Source: Minicystis rosea (GTDB lineage: Bacteria; Myxococcota_A; Polyangia; Polyangiales; Polyangiaceae). Taken from it: a stretch of DNA of 64,000 nucleotides. Location of the stretch: the NCBI GenBank assembly GCA_001931535.1, contig CP016211.1, forward strand, positions 10,214,377 through 10,278,376. The letters are read 5' to 3'. Positions within the stretch are counted from its first letter, which is position 1. Every line of letters starts with the position of its first letter. This document shows positions 50,834-58,424 of this stretch, in pieces. Below the pieces are notes generated by a model that saw nothing but the letters and a program-made list of their open reading frames with translations, was not told the origin of the DNA and did not search any database. The position numbers were made by a program, and so were the translations under genes.

Positions 50834-51976
50834 TCAGAAGCAGTTAACGTTGTCCTGCTTCGGGTAGTAGTAGACGAACGCGTTGCAGTGCTCGTTCTTG
50901 TCGACGACGGGCCCGAACGTGTAGCAGCAGTCGAGCTTGTCGGCGGGCGTCATGTACTTCGTGCTGTCGAAGTCGTTGAGGCCCTGACAACCGACGGCGG
51001 GCGTCGGTTGCTGCCATTGGAACGAGCAGGTGTAGAACACGCCGCCGTTCGCCGGCACGTCGCGCACGAGCTCGGGCGAGTGCATCATCGGCGGCTCGTC
51101 CCACGCGGTCGACGTGTAGAACTTGTCCGACGCGGGCGGCGTGGCCGTGCTCGTCCCATCCCACGTGTACATCTCGAAGACCTTGCCGCGGCTGTGGAAG
51201 TGGCCGTTGGCGCCGATGATGTGCACGGGCGCGGCGCTGTTGATCTGGCACGAGCCGGAGAACTGCGGGCTGGGGTTGGACTCGCAGACGCGGATGGATT
51301 GCTTGGTGGCGAAGATCGTCCCGAGCTCGTGCTTCACCTCCGCCGCGGGGATGGTGCGGAAGTTCACGTTGACCTTGGCCTTCTCGGGCGTGGTCTGCGT
51401 GGAGGCGTTGACGAAGTGGGTCTGCAGCATGAGCCACTCGTCGGGCGCGAAGACGTTGGCCACGCCGTCGGGGAAGGTCCAATCGACGGAGCCTGCTTCC
51501 TGCGAGTTGGCGACGAGCGGCCAGTCGGCCCAGTTCGGGCTCTTGAAGCACTCGCCCATGCCGTTCGTGCCCTTCTGCACGAGGCCGCCTTCGGGGCCGA
51601 GGTTCACGATCGTCCGCACCCGGAAGATGTTCATGTGGTGCGAGCCGGAGCGCTGCGCGATCTCGATGCGATGCAGGTTCACCGGCAGCTTCTCGTCGAG
51701 GCCACCAGCCTTGGCGAGCTCGCTGACCTTGAAGAAGTAGCAATCCTGCTGCTCGGTCCCTTGAGGCACCTCGAACTCGGGGATGCTGATCTGGAACCCT
51801 TGTCCGCTCGGGGGTGGCTCAAGGTGTGCCGGGTCCGTCGGCCCACCGCCGGTTCCCCCGCCGCCGGTGCTATGACCGCCGTGTCCTCCCGTGCCGCCGG
51901 TTTCGCCATTGGGGCCGCAGGCCGGAGCCGCCACCAACGCCAGCACGGAAACCAAGCACCCAAGCATCTTTCGCAT
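50834..51976 (-). CDS. PHM/DBM-like type II copper monooxygenase homologue, lipoprotein
   Basis: The protein has 380 residues from the ATG at 51976, which follows GGAGGG. The signal GCLVSVLALVAAPACG gives a lipid anchor, followed by a Gly/His-rich linker. The rest resembles peptidylglycine hydroxylase/dopamine hydroxylase enzymes, with two copper sites. CuH residues are seen in SGSHHMN (His113-His114) and THFVN (His187). CuM residues are seen in GHFHSRG (His259, His261). The Met of the second site, normally in an EMC motif before an aromatic run, is replaced by His363 in NEHCNAFVYYYP. It may hydroxylate small molecules or peptides; activity of the variant site is uncertain. Confidence 0.82.
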   Translation of the reverse strand: MRKMLGCLVSVLALVAAPACGPNGETGGTGGHGGHSTGGGGTGGGPTDPAHLEPPPSGQGFQISIPEFEVPQGTEQQDCYFFKVSELAKAGGLDEKLPVNLHRIEIAQRSGSHHMNIFRVRTIVNLGPEGGLVQKGTNGMGECFKSPNWADWPLVANSQEAGSVDWTFPDGVANVFAPDEWLMLQTHFVNASTQTTPEKAKVNVNFRTIPAAEVKHELGTIFATKQSIRVCESNPSPQFSGSCQINSAAPVHIIGANGHFHSRGKVFEMYTWDGTSTATPPASDKFYTSTAWDEPPMMHSPELVRDVPANGGVFYTCSFQWQQPTPAVGCQGLNDFDSTKYMTPADKLDCCYTFGPVVDKNEHCNAFVYYYPKQDNVNCF

Positions 51977-52121
51977 TGCACCCTCCGGAGGACGACGATC
52001 CGCGTCCACAGTAACCGACCGCGCCGGGCCCGGTTAGCAAGATGCTCGCCACGCAGGATCGAGCGATGTCGGCGAGGCGCCGTGCGCGTGCGAAGCTGCT
52101 AGAGTGGCGCGCGAGGTCATC

Positions 52122-52355
52122 ATGTCCAAGAGCGCCTGCGGTCAGCATACCGAGCTCGTGTCGAACAACGCCGTGCGGGTCACGCGCTGTACGTGCGGCA
52201 CCTTGCACGTCACGGTCGTCGCTTCCGGCGTGACCGTGCGCATGAACCCCGAAGTCTTCAAAGGCTTCGCCGCGGGGCTGCGCGCCGCCGAGGTCCGGTT
52301 CAGCGAGAGCGAGAGCAACGAGATCACGGCGACCGGCTCGCAGTCGATCAATTGA
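52122..52355 (+). CDS. Small conserved-looking hypothetical protein
   Basis: The protein has 77 residues from the ATG at 52122. The sequence is compact and free of low complexity: HTELVSNNAVRVTRCTCGTLHVTVVASGVTVRMNPEVF, with a CxC pair and alternating strands, then a helix EVFKGFAAGLRAAEVRF. The CTCGTLHV loop could bind metal. No family was recognised. It is the only plus-strand gene between two minus-strand clusters and is followed by the inverted copy of the dispersed repeat. Confidence 0.6.
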   Translation: MSKSACGQHTELVSNNAVRVTRCTCGTLHVTVVASGVTVRMNPEVFKGFAAGLRAAEVRFSESESNEITATGSQSIN

Positions 52356-52380
52356 GCGTCGCATCGCATCGCATCGCATC

Positions 52381-52594
52381 ACGATGGGGCCGCGAGCGGC
52401 CCCAAACCCCGCGCTGGACGAGCCAGCGCTGATCACGATGGGGCCGCGAGCGGCCCCAAACCCCGCGCTGGACGAGCCAGCGCTGATCACGATGGGGTCG
52501 CGAGCAGCAAGCTGGCCTTGATCACCATGGGGTCGCGAGCAGCAAGCCGGCCTTGATCACCATGGGGCCGCGAGCAGCAAGCCGGCCTTCGAGC
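52381..52594 (-). repeat. Dispersed double-hairpin repeat, inverted, with degenerate 35-bp copies
   Basis: Two full 54-bp units (52381-52434 and 52435-52488) are the reverse complement of the units at 37983-38200, with GGGGCCGC-GA-GCGGCCCC and GCGCTGG/CCAGCGC palindromes. They are followed by three shortened units of about 35 bp (52489, 52524, 52559) that keep ATGGGG(T/C)CGCGAGCAGCAAG and GGCCTTGATC but have lost the second arm of the first hairpin and the CCCC block. The array lies between convergent genes. Confidence 0.88.
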
Positions 52595-52606
52595 ACAGAC
52601 AAAAGC

Positions 52607-52646
52607 ACAACGCCCCGAGCTCTCGCGAGAGAGCGCGGGGCGTTGT
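52607..52646 (-). terminator. Intrinsic terminator of citrate synthase gene
   Basis: ACAACGCCCCG (52607-52617) pairs with CGGGGCGTTGT (52636-52646). Inside, GCTCTC pairs with GAGAGC around a GCGA loop, so the stem is long. On the minus strand the stem is followed by GCTTTTGTC, a short T-run. It lies 33 bp after the gltA stop. Confidence 0.85.
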
Positions 52647-52678
52647 CGTTCAGGGCCGCTTGCGGCCCATCGGGACGC

Positions 52679-53980
52679 TTACTTGCGATCCTCGATCGGC
52701 ACGTAGTCGTTGATCGTCGCGCCCGTGTAGATCTGGCGGGGACGACCGATCTTGCCGCCGGCGGCGTCGTTCATCTCCTTCCAGTGCGCGATCCAGCCCG
52801 GGAGGCGGCCCAGCGCGAACATGACGGTGAACATGTTCGTGGGGAAGCCGAGCGCCCGGTAGATGAGGCCGCTGTAGAAGTCGACGTTCGGGTAGAGCTT
52901 GCGCTCGACGAAGAACGGATCCTTGAGGGCCGCCTCCTCGAGCTTGAGCGCGATGTCGAGGAGCGGATCCTTGACGCCGCGCTTGTTGAGGACCTTGTCG
53001 GCCGCGGACTTGATGAGGCGCGCGCGCGGGTCGTAGTTCTTGTACACGCGGTGGCCGAAGCCCATCAGCTTGAAGCCGCTGTTCTTGTCCTTCGCGAGGT
53101 TCACGAACTTCTGCACGTCGCCGCCGTCGGCCTGGATCTGCTCCAGCATCTCGACGACCTCCTGGTTGGCGCCGCCGTGGAGCGGGCCCCAGAGCGCACA
53201 GATGCCGGCGGCGATGGAGGCGAAGAGGTTCGCCTTCGAGCTGCCGACGAGGCGCACCGTCGAGGTGGAACAGTTCTGCTCGTGATCGGCGTGGAGGATG
53301 AGGAGGAGGTTCAGCACCTTCACCACGTCCTCGTCGATCTCGTACGGCTCGGCCGGGACCGAGAACATCATGTTGAGGAAGTTCGCCGCGTACGAGAGCG
53401 AGTTCTGCGGGTAGACGACGGGCTGCCCGATCGACTTCTTGTACGAGTAGGCCGCGATGGTGCGGACCTTCGAGATCAGGCGCGCGGCCGTGATGTCGAA
53501 CTGCTCCTTGTTGTTCGCGTCGAGCGCCTCCGGGTAGTAGCTCGACAGCGACGCGACCATGGCCGACAGGATGGCCATCGGGTGCGCCGTCGACGGGTAA
53601 CCGTCGAAGAAGTGCTTCATGTCCTCGTGGATCATCGAGTGACGCGTGAGCAGCGTCGAGAAGCTGGCGAGCTCCGTCTTGTTCGGGAGCTTGCCGTAGA
53701 TGAGCAGGTAGGCGACCTCCACGAAGGTCGACTTCTCACCGAGCTGCTCGATGGGGATGCCGCGATAGCGGAGGATGCCCTTGTCGCCGTCGATGAACGT
53801 GATCGCGCTCGTGGTCGAGGCGGTGTTCATGAACGCGGGGTCGAGCACGACGTGCTTCGTGTTCGCGAGCAAACCGGAGATGTCGATCCCGCGCTCCCCT
53901 TCGGAGCCCGTGATGATCGGCAGCTCGAACGTCTGCTCCGTTCCCTTGATGTTCAACGTGAGCTTGGCGGTTTCCGGCAC
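52679..53980 (-). CDS. gltA: Citrate synthase
   Basis: This 433-residue enzyme forms citrate from acetyl-CoA and oxaloacetate at the entry to the TCA cycle. Catalytic His residues are in LLILHADHEQNCSTSTVRLVGSS and GPLHGGANQE, and the Asp lies in LYPNVDFYSGLIYRALG. FGHRVYKNYDPRARLIK is the family's substrate block. Its length and N-terminal beta domain fit the hexameric Gram-negative type, which is often NADH-regulated. It starts with GTG at 53980, preceded by GAGGAGG at good spacing. The terminator at 52607-52646 closes it. Confidence 0.96.
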   Translation of the reverse strand: MPETAKLTLNIKGTEQTFELPIITGSEGERGIDISGLLANTKHVVLDPAFMNTASTTSAITFIDGDKGILRYRGIPIEQLGEKSTFVEVAYLLIYGKLPNKTELASFSTLLTRHSMIHEDMKHFFDGYPSTAHPMAILSAMVASLSSYYPEALDANNKEQFDITAARLISKVRTIAAYSYKKSIGQPVVYPQNSLSYAANFLNMMFSVPAEPYEIDEDVVKVLNLLLILHADHEQNCSTSTVRLVGSSKANLFASIAAGICALWGPLHGGANQEVVEMLEQIQADGGDVQKFVNLAKDKNSGFKLMGFGHRVYKNYDPRARLIKSAADKVLNKRGVKDPLLDIALKLEEAALKDPFFVERKLYPNVDFYSGLIYRALGFPTNMFTVMFALGRLPGWIAHWKEMNDAAGGKIGRPRQIYTGATINDYVPIEDRK

Positions 53981-54075
53981 GAGTCCTCCTCAACTGACAA
54001 TTCGCCGCAGCGCGGCGTACGCTACCACGAGGCACGCGAGTATCCGAGCATGTTGTGCTATTTCGGCCGTGCTCG

Positions 54076-54738
54076 ATGGCTGCCTCCGCCCCCCTCCTCC
54101 ACGGGCCGCTCGCGGCCCATCCGAAAGCGGCAAACTTTGCGGCCGAGGTGCATCGCATCCATCGGCGCTATGCGTCCGAAGTGGTGCAGGCGCACCGGCT
54201 CTGCCCGTTCCTGCGTGATGTGGACACAGGGTTCGGTGCCTTCGTGGCGATGCTGGATCCGCGGCCCGAGCCCGACATCGAGGCTGCTGTAGGGGCCATC
54301 CGCGCCGCGGGAAACCCCGTGATTCACGTGATCTTTCCCCTCATCCGTCCAGCTCCTTCGGCGTTCGAGCGGTTCGCGGGCAAGTTGAATCACGCGCTCA
54401 AGCGCGCTCTGCCGACGCCTCCGGTGATGGCCACATTCCACCCCGAGCTCGTGGGCGACATCGACGACCCGCACCGCTTGGTCGGTCTGCTCCGGCGCGC
54501 GCCCGACCCATTCGTTCAGCTCATCCCCGAGGGCATGAACGAGGGCGGGACCGTCTTCGCCCCGTTGCCCGCGCTCGGCGAGAGCTTCCCGATGATGGCC
54601 GAGCCCGTCGACAACGCCCAATGGATCTTCGACAGGCTCAAGGGCGGCGCCGTCACGCGGCTCTTGGAGCTCATCGCGGACATCAAGGCCGATCGCGATC
54701 GCAGCTACGCCCCGTACCTCGAAGCGTTCGGGCTCTGA
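54076..54738 (+). CDS. DUF1415-like protein
   Basis: The protein has 220 residues from the ATG at 54076; an ATG 21 nt upstream is possible. The sequence has EVHRIHRRYASEVVQAHRLCPFLRDVDTG and VMATFHPELVGDI, followed by PHRLVGLLRRAPDPFVQLIPEG, which resembles the DUF1415 family of small cytoplasmic proteins with a conserved Cys-Pro near residue 50 and an RR(A/S)PxP block. The biochemical role of that family is not known. It is divergent from gltA (95 bp) and converges on the ABC1 kinase gene with 9 bp between stops. Confidence 0.72.
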   Translation: MAASAPLLHGPLAAHPKAANFAAEVHRIHRRYASEVVQAHRLCPFLRDVDTGFGAFVAMLDPRPEPDIEAAVGAIRAAGNPVIHVIFPLIRPAPSAFERFAGKLNHALKRALPTPPVMATFHPELVGDIDDPHRLVGLLRRAPDPFVQLIPEGMNEGGTVFAPLPALGESFPMMAEPVDNAQWIFDRLKGGAVTRLLELIADIKADRDRSYAPYLEAFGL

Positions 54739-54747
54739 AGCAGAGGC

Positions 54748-56157
54748 TCAGCTCGGAGGCGCGGCTGCGGCTTGCTGCTGCATCGCGCGCTGCGCGAGGA
54801 GGGGCATCACGTAGGGGAAGCCGACGGCCATGGTGTCGAGCGTCGGATCGATCTGCGCGGCCAGCCAGAACATGAGGACGCAGGCGCGCTCGACGTAGAA
54901 CCAATCCTCCGGGTACTCGAACGAGCGCATCAGCTCTTGCAGCTCGTTGCGCTCGACCTCGGGGTCGACGAGCTTCTCGAGCTGCTCGGGCTTGCTCTTC
55001 ATGAGCGCGGCGGGCGTGCGGTCCTGAATCTTGAGGAGCTTGCCGAAGTACGACTTCACGGTGCGCTCGAGGAGGGCCTCGTTGCCGCCCTCGGCGACGA
55101 AGCCCATGCGCCGGAAGCCCTTCACCACCGCGGCGTCGTCTTGGGTGAAGTAGCCTTGGACGATCTCGATCATCCCATCGATGAGCTCGTCCCGCGCGAC
55201 GCAGACGGCGCCGAAGTCGAGGATCACGAGCTCGAAGCTGCCATCGTCGTGGGCCTCGATGAGGAAGTTCCCCGGGTGCGGGTCGGCGTGGAAGAAGCGA
55301 TCGACGAAGAGCATCTTGTAGAAGGCCTGCACGAGGCGCGTGGCCACCTCGGAGGCGGGGACGCCGGCGGCGACCATCACGTCCTTCTTCGTGATCTTGA
55401 AGCCGGGCATGAACGTCATGGTGAGCACGTCGCGCGTGGTCAGCTCGGCGATGGGCTCGGGGAAGGCGAGGCCGCGCTCGCCGGCGAAGTTCTTCGCCAT
55501 GCGCCGCATGCACTCGGCCTCGTGGAGGTAGTCGGTCTCGCGGTGGAGCATGTCCACGAGCTGCTCGTGCACGCGCTCGATCTTCGCGACCGGGACGAAC
55601 CAACGGTAGACCTTGATGGCGAGCCGAAGCACGCGCATGTCGACCGCGATGATCCCGCGGATGTTCGGGTAGAGGAACTTGACCGCGACCTTGCGCCCAT
55701 CCTCGAGGTGCGCGACGTGCACCTGCCCGAGCGAAGCGGCGGCGACGGGCTCGCGCTCGATGCGCGCGAAGAGCTGGTCACTATCCTTGCCGAAGCTCTG
55801 GTGGAGGACGCGCTCGAGATCCGAGAAGGGATGCGGGGGGACCTGATCTTGGAGCTGCTCGAGCTCCTTCGCGTACACGCGCGGCAGGAAGCCGCCCATG
55901 AGCGAGAGCACTTGGCCGAGCTTGATGAAGACGCCGCGGAGCCGCAGCATCGCGTTCAAGAGGCGGCGCGCGTTGGTGCGATCGACGGCGCGACGGCGCT
56001 CGACGAGCCAAGGCGGGAGCACCCGATCGCCCGACGGCCCATCCGGCCACCGCCCAAAGATTCGAGCGAGACCGAGCTGCACCATGTAGCTCGCGAAGAT
56101 GAGGCCGAAGGCAGACAGCGATCGGATGAGCCGGACGAAGAGCACGAGGTCGCTCAT
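54748..56157 (-). CDS. ABC1/UbiB-family atypical kinase
   Basis: The protein has 469 residues from the ATG at 56157. After an N-terminal membrane-near region the kinase-like domain shows the Ala-rich loop of the family (PVAAASLGQVHVAHL), VAVKFLYPN with the presumed Lys, the catalytic FFHADPHPGNFLI and the metal-binding ILDFGAVC. The KxGQ-type block appears as FIKLGQVLSL. A hydrophobic C-terminal helix is present. UbiB/ABC1 proteins support quinone synthesis and lipid transport; a role in respiratory quinone supply is the default expectation. Confidence 0.9.
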   Translation of the reverse strand: MSDLVLFVRLIRSLSAFGLIFASYMVQLGLARIFGRWPDGPSGDRVLPPWLVERRRAVDRTNARRLLNAMLRLRGVFIKLGQVLSLMGGFLPRVYAKELEQLQDQVPPHPFSDLERVLHQSFGKDSDQLFARIEREPVAAASLGQVHVAHLEDGRKVAVKFLYPNIRGIIAVDMRVLRLAIKVYRWFVPVAKIERVHEQLVDMLHRETDYLHEAECMRRMAKNFAGERGLAFPEPIAELTTRDVLTMTFMPGFKITKKDVMVAAGVPASEVATRLVQAFYKMLFVDRFFHADPHPGNFLIEAHDDGSFELVILDFGAVCVARDELIDGMIEIVQGYFTQDDAAVVKGFRRMGFVAEGGNEALLERTVKSYFGKLLKIQDRTPAALMKSKPEQLEKLVDPEVERNELQELMRSFEYPEDWFYVERACVLMFWLAAQIDPTLDTMAVGFPYVMPLLAQRAMQQQAAAAPPS

Positions 56158-56422
56158 CGTAGCCGGATTCCCCGCTTCAGCACGGCCCGGTTCCATGCGG
56201 AGCACGGGCCGTCCGACCGAGCAGCGTCATGAGGCTCGCTTTCGCGAGTGCCCCTCGTGCGCGCTGCCGGCCATGCGCGGCCCCGACTGCGAGGCCGCGC
56301 GCCTGTCGCGCAAGGCGCCGCGCTCCATCGAAGGAAGCGTCGGCGCGCGACTCGAGACCCGATCGATCGAGCTCTCGTGCGCCTCGTCTAGCGGGCGCGT
56401 GAGGCTCGCTCGATCGCGTCTC

Positions 56423-56752
56423 TCACTGCATCGCGTCCTTGATCGCCTTGATCGGACGGGCGCGAACCGACTTGCTCGCCGGCTTGGCGGCGAACGTGGT
56501 CGGCTCCTTCGTGAAGGGGTTGATCCCCTGGCGAGCCTTGGTGGCCGGCTTCTTCACGACGCGGAACTTGGCGAAGCCGGGCATCGTGAAGACGCCGCTC
56601 TTCTTAAGCTCCTTGTACGCCACGTCGGAAAGCGCATCGAGGATGGCCTTCACCTGCTTACGGCTCACGTCGCCGGTCGACTCGACGACGGCGTTGATGA
56701 GCGCGCTCTTGCTGATGGACCCGGGCTTCTTCTCCGTCTTCTTCGCAGCCAT
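56423..56752 (-). CDS. HU/IHF-family DNA-binding protein
   Basis: The protein has 109 residues from the ATG at 56752, which has AGGAGG 5 nt upstream. An Ala/Lys tail (MAAKKTEKKPGS) precedes the HU fold: ISKSALINAVVESTGDVSRKQVKAILDALSDVAYKELKKSGVFTMPGFAKFRVVKKPATKARQGINP. The block GINPFTKEP is the HU arm with the DNA-intercalating Pro. The C-terminus RPIKAIKDAMQ is typical of the myxobacterial/deltaproteobacterial forms. It bends and packages DNA, and it is a single gene. Confidence 0.93.
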   Translation of the reverse strand: MAAKKTEKKPGSISKSALINAVVESTGDVSRKQVKAILDALSDVAYKELKKSGVFTMPGFAKFRVVKKPATKARQGINPFTKEPTTFAAKPASKSVRARPIKAIKDAMQ

Positions 56753-57076
56753 GTTTTCCTCCTCAAAGAGTGAGCAAACGTGCAGGCACACAATCACATC
56801 GTCGCGCGGAGTGCCAGTGCCGATCGTCGCCCCGCCCCTCGAAAATAGGCATTTGAGTCGCCCACGCGGTGCGAGTGGGACCATGCGTGACCACGGTCCT
56901 TGGGATCGATCGCGGTAAATTTTCGCAATTCTCCCGCGGATTTTGGCGTTTTGCGCGGGCGCTGTGCGCGGCGCGTGCGCGAGGTGGGAGAGCGCCGCGT
57001 TGAAAAATCGCCTCTTGACGGCCGGAAGACAGTTGTTTCAACGCACGCGTGTCATGGGCCGGGTGACCGCGTTAGC
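56753..57076. other. Intergenic region with divergent starts
   Basis: This 324-bp stretch lies between the HU gene (minus) and the TPR/PEGA gene (plus). It contains the AGGAGG of the HU gene at 56758-56763 and an AT-richer patch, GGTAAATTTTCGCAATTC, near 56916, which stands out from the GC-rich background and may mark a promoter. No RNA gene or open frame with a ribosome site was found. Confidence 0.5.
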
Positions 57077-58033
57077 ATGCCGCCGATGCCCGTCTCTCGC
57101 CTCGTCCTCGTGCCGGCCTGCGCTGCACTGATCATATCGCTCACGCCCATCGCGGCGATCGCGACGCCCTCGCCGAAGGAAAAAGCCGAGGCCCGGCAGC
57201 TCGTCACCGACGCCAAGAAGGCGCTCAAAGATCACAAATTCGGCGAGGCCGTCGACGCGCTCAAGAAAGCCAACGGCCTCGATCCCAACCCCGCCACGGA
57301 GCTCGAGCTGGCGCAGGCGGAGATCGCGGCCGGCAAGCTGCTCGAGGCGAGCAAGCTGCTCACCAAGATCACGCAGGGCACCGACACCGCACCCGCCGCC
57401 AAGAAGACGCGCGAGAGCGCGAAGAAGCTGCTCGGCGACCTGGTGATGCGCATCCCGATGGTGAAGATCACCGTGAACGGCCCGAGCGGGAAGGCGACGG
57501 CGACGCTCGACGGCGCCGACGTCGACACGGCGAACGAGATCGAGGTCGAGCCGGGCGAGCACAAGGTCTCGGCCAGCGCCGAGGGCTTCAAGCCTCAAGA
57601 GAAGACGGTGAAGGTCGCCGAGGGCGCGCACGAGAAGGTCGAGCTGACGCTCGAAGCGAACGCGCCCGTGGCCAAGGTGGAGCAGAGCGTCTCGCGCCTG
57701 CCGGGCATCATCGTGACGAGCGTCGGCGGCGCCGCCCTCGTGGCCGGCGGCGTCTTCGGCGGCCTCGCGTTCGCGGCCACGAGCGACGCCAAGAAGGGCT
57801 GCACCAACAACCTCTGCCCCAACACCGCCGACCACCGCGACAAGATCTCCAAGGCCAAGCTCTTCGGAAACCTCTCGACCGGCATGCTCATCGGCGGCGG
57901 CGTGGTGGCCGCGGCAGGCATCGTGCTCACCATCGTGGCGCCCGGCGGCTCGAAGAAAGACGAAGCCCCCAAAGCCGCCCGCGTGATGCCCTGGATCGGC
58001 GCCGACCAAATCGGCCTCGCGGGCAGCTTCTAA
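57077..58033 (+). CDS. Exported TPR and PEGA-like domain protein
   Basis: The protein has 318 residues from the ATG at 57077 (an ATG at 57086 is also possible). The signal PVSRLVLVPACAALIISLTPIAAIATP leads to Lys/Ala-rich helices (KAEARQLVTDAKKALKDHKFGEAVDALKKAN) that form one or two TPR units. Residues 140-210 form a PEGA-type beta domain (GKATATLDGADVDTANEIEVEPGEHKVSASAEGFKPQEKTVKV). Two C-terminal membrane spans follow (IIVTSVGGAALVAGGVFGGLAFA and GMLIGGGVVAAAGIVLTIVAP). The layout is common in myxobacterial envelope proteins; the function is unknown. Confidence 0.82.
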   Translation: MPPMPVSRLVLVPACAALIISLTPIAAIATPSPKEKAEARQLVTDAKKALKDHKFGEAVDALKKANGLDPNPATELELAQAEIAAGKLLEASKLLTKITQGTDTAPAAKKTRESAKKLLGDLVMRIPMVKITVNGPSGKATATLDGADVDTANEIEVEPGEHKVSASAEGFKPQEKTVKVAEGAHEKVELTLEANAPVAKVEQSVSRLPGIIVTSVGGAALVAGGVFGGLAFAATSDAKKGCTNNLCPNTADHRDKISKAKLFGNLSTGMLIGGGVVAAAGIVLTIVAPGGSKKDEAPKAARVMPWIGADQIGLAGSF

Positions 58034-58083
58034 AGGCAAGTGTCGGCGAGCGCGCTCGAGCCTGGCTCGCGAACATCGGAAGA

Positions 58084-58279
58084 GATTTCAACGCCAAGGC
58101 GCAAGGGCGCAAAGACACAAAAGGCGCGGAGACTCGAGGTCTCTTTGCTCCACCGCAACGCGCTGCTCCTCTCTGATCGATGGAGCTTCGAGGATTCGCG
58201 AGCGATGCTGCGATGGAGAGACGACTGTCTCTTTGCGCCTTTTTGCGTCTCTGCGTCTTTGCGCCTCTGCGTTGAAATC
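58084..58279. repeat. MITE-like element with terminal inverted repeats
   Basis: This 196-bp segment starts with GATTTCAACGC and ends with its complement GCGTTGAAATC (the outer 11 bp match exactly). The arms continue for about 45 bp with several mismatches, built from GCGCAAAG- and GACGCA-type units every 9-10 bp. There is no open frame for a transposase. An inner hairpin GAGAC-TCGAG-GTCTC is at 58129-58143. It resembles the widespread GCAAAGACGC intergenic repeat families of environmental bacteria and is probably non-autonomous. It lies between convergent genes. Confidence 0.72.
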
Positions 58280-58326
58280 CGACCGAGCATCCCGCTCCCC
58301 GATCGCCACCAACGCCGAAGCCAAGC

Positions 58327-58379
58327 TCGTTGGAGCTCAAACGATCTCGGTCACCCCATGATCGTTTGAGCTCCAACGA
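58327..58379. terminator. Perfect 20-bp inverted repeat between convergent genes
   Basis: The sequence at 58327-58346 (TCGTTGGAGCTC, then AAACGATC) is repeated exactly inverted at 58360-58379 with a 13-bp loop. It lies between the stop of the TPR/PEGA gene and the stop of the Cys-repeat gene. A bidirectional terminator is likely; there is no T-run. It could also be the end of a small mobile element beside the MITE-like repeat. Confidence 0.7.
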
Positions 58380-58424
58380 TTCGCGCGCCCGATCTCGTGC
58401 ACCACGAAATCGGGCGCGCCGCGG

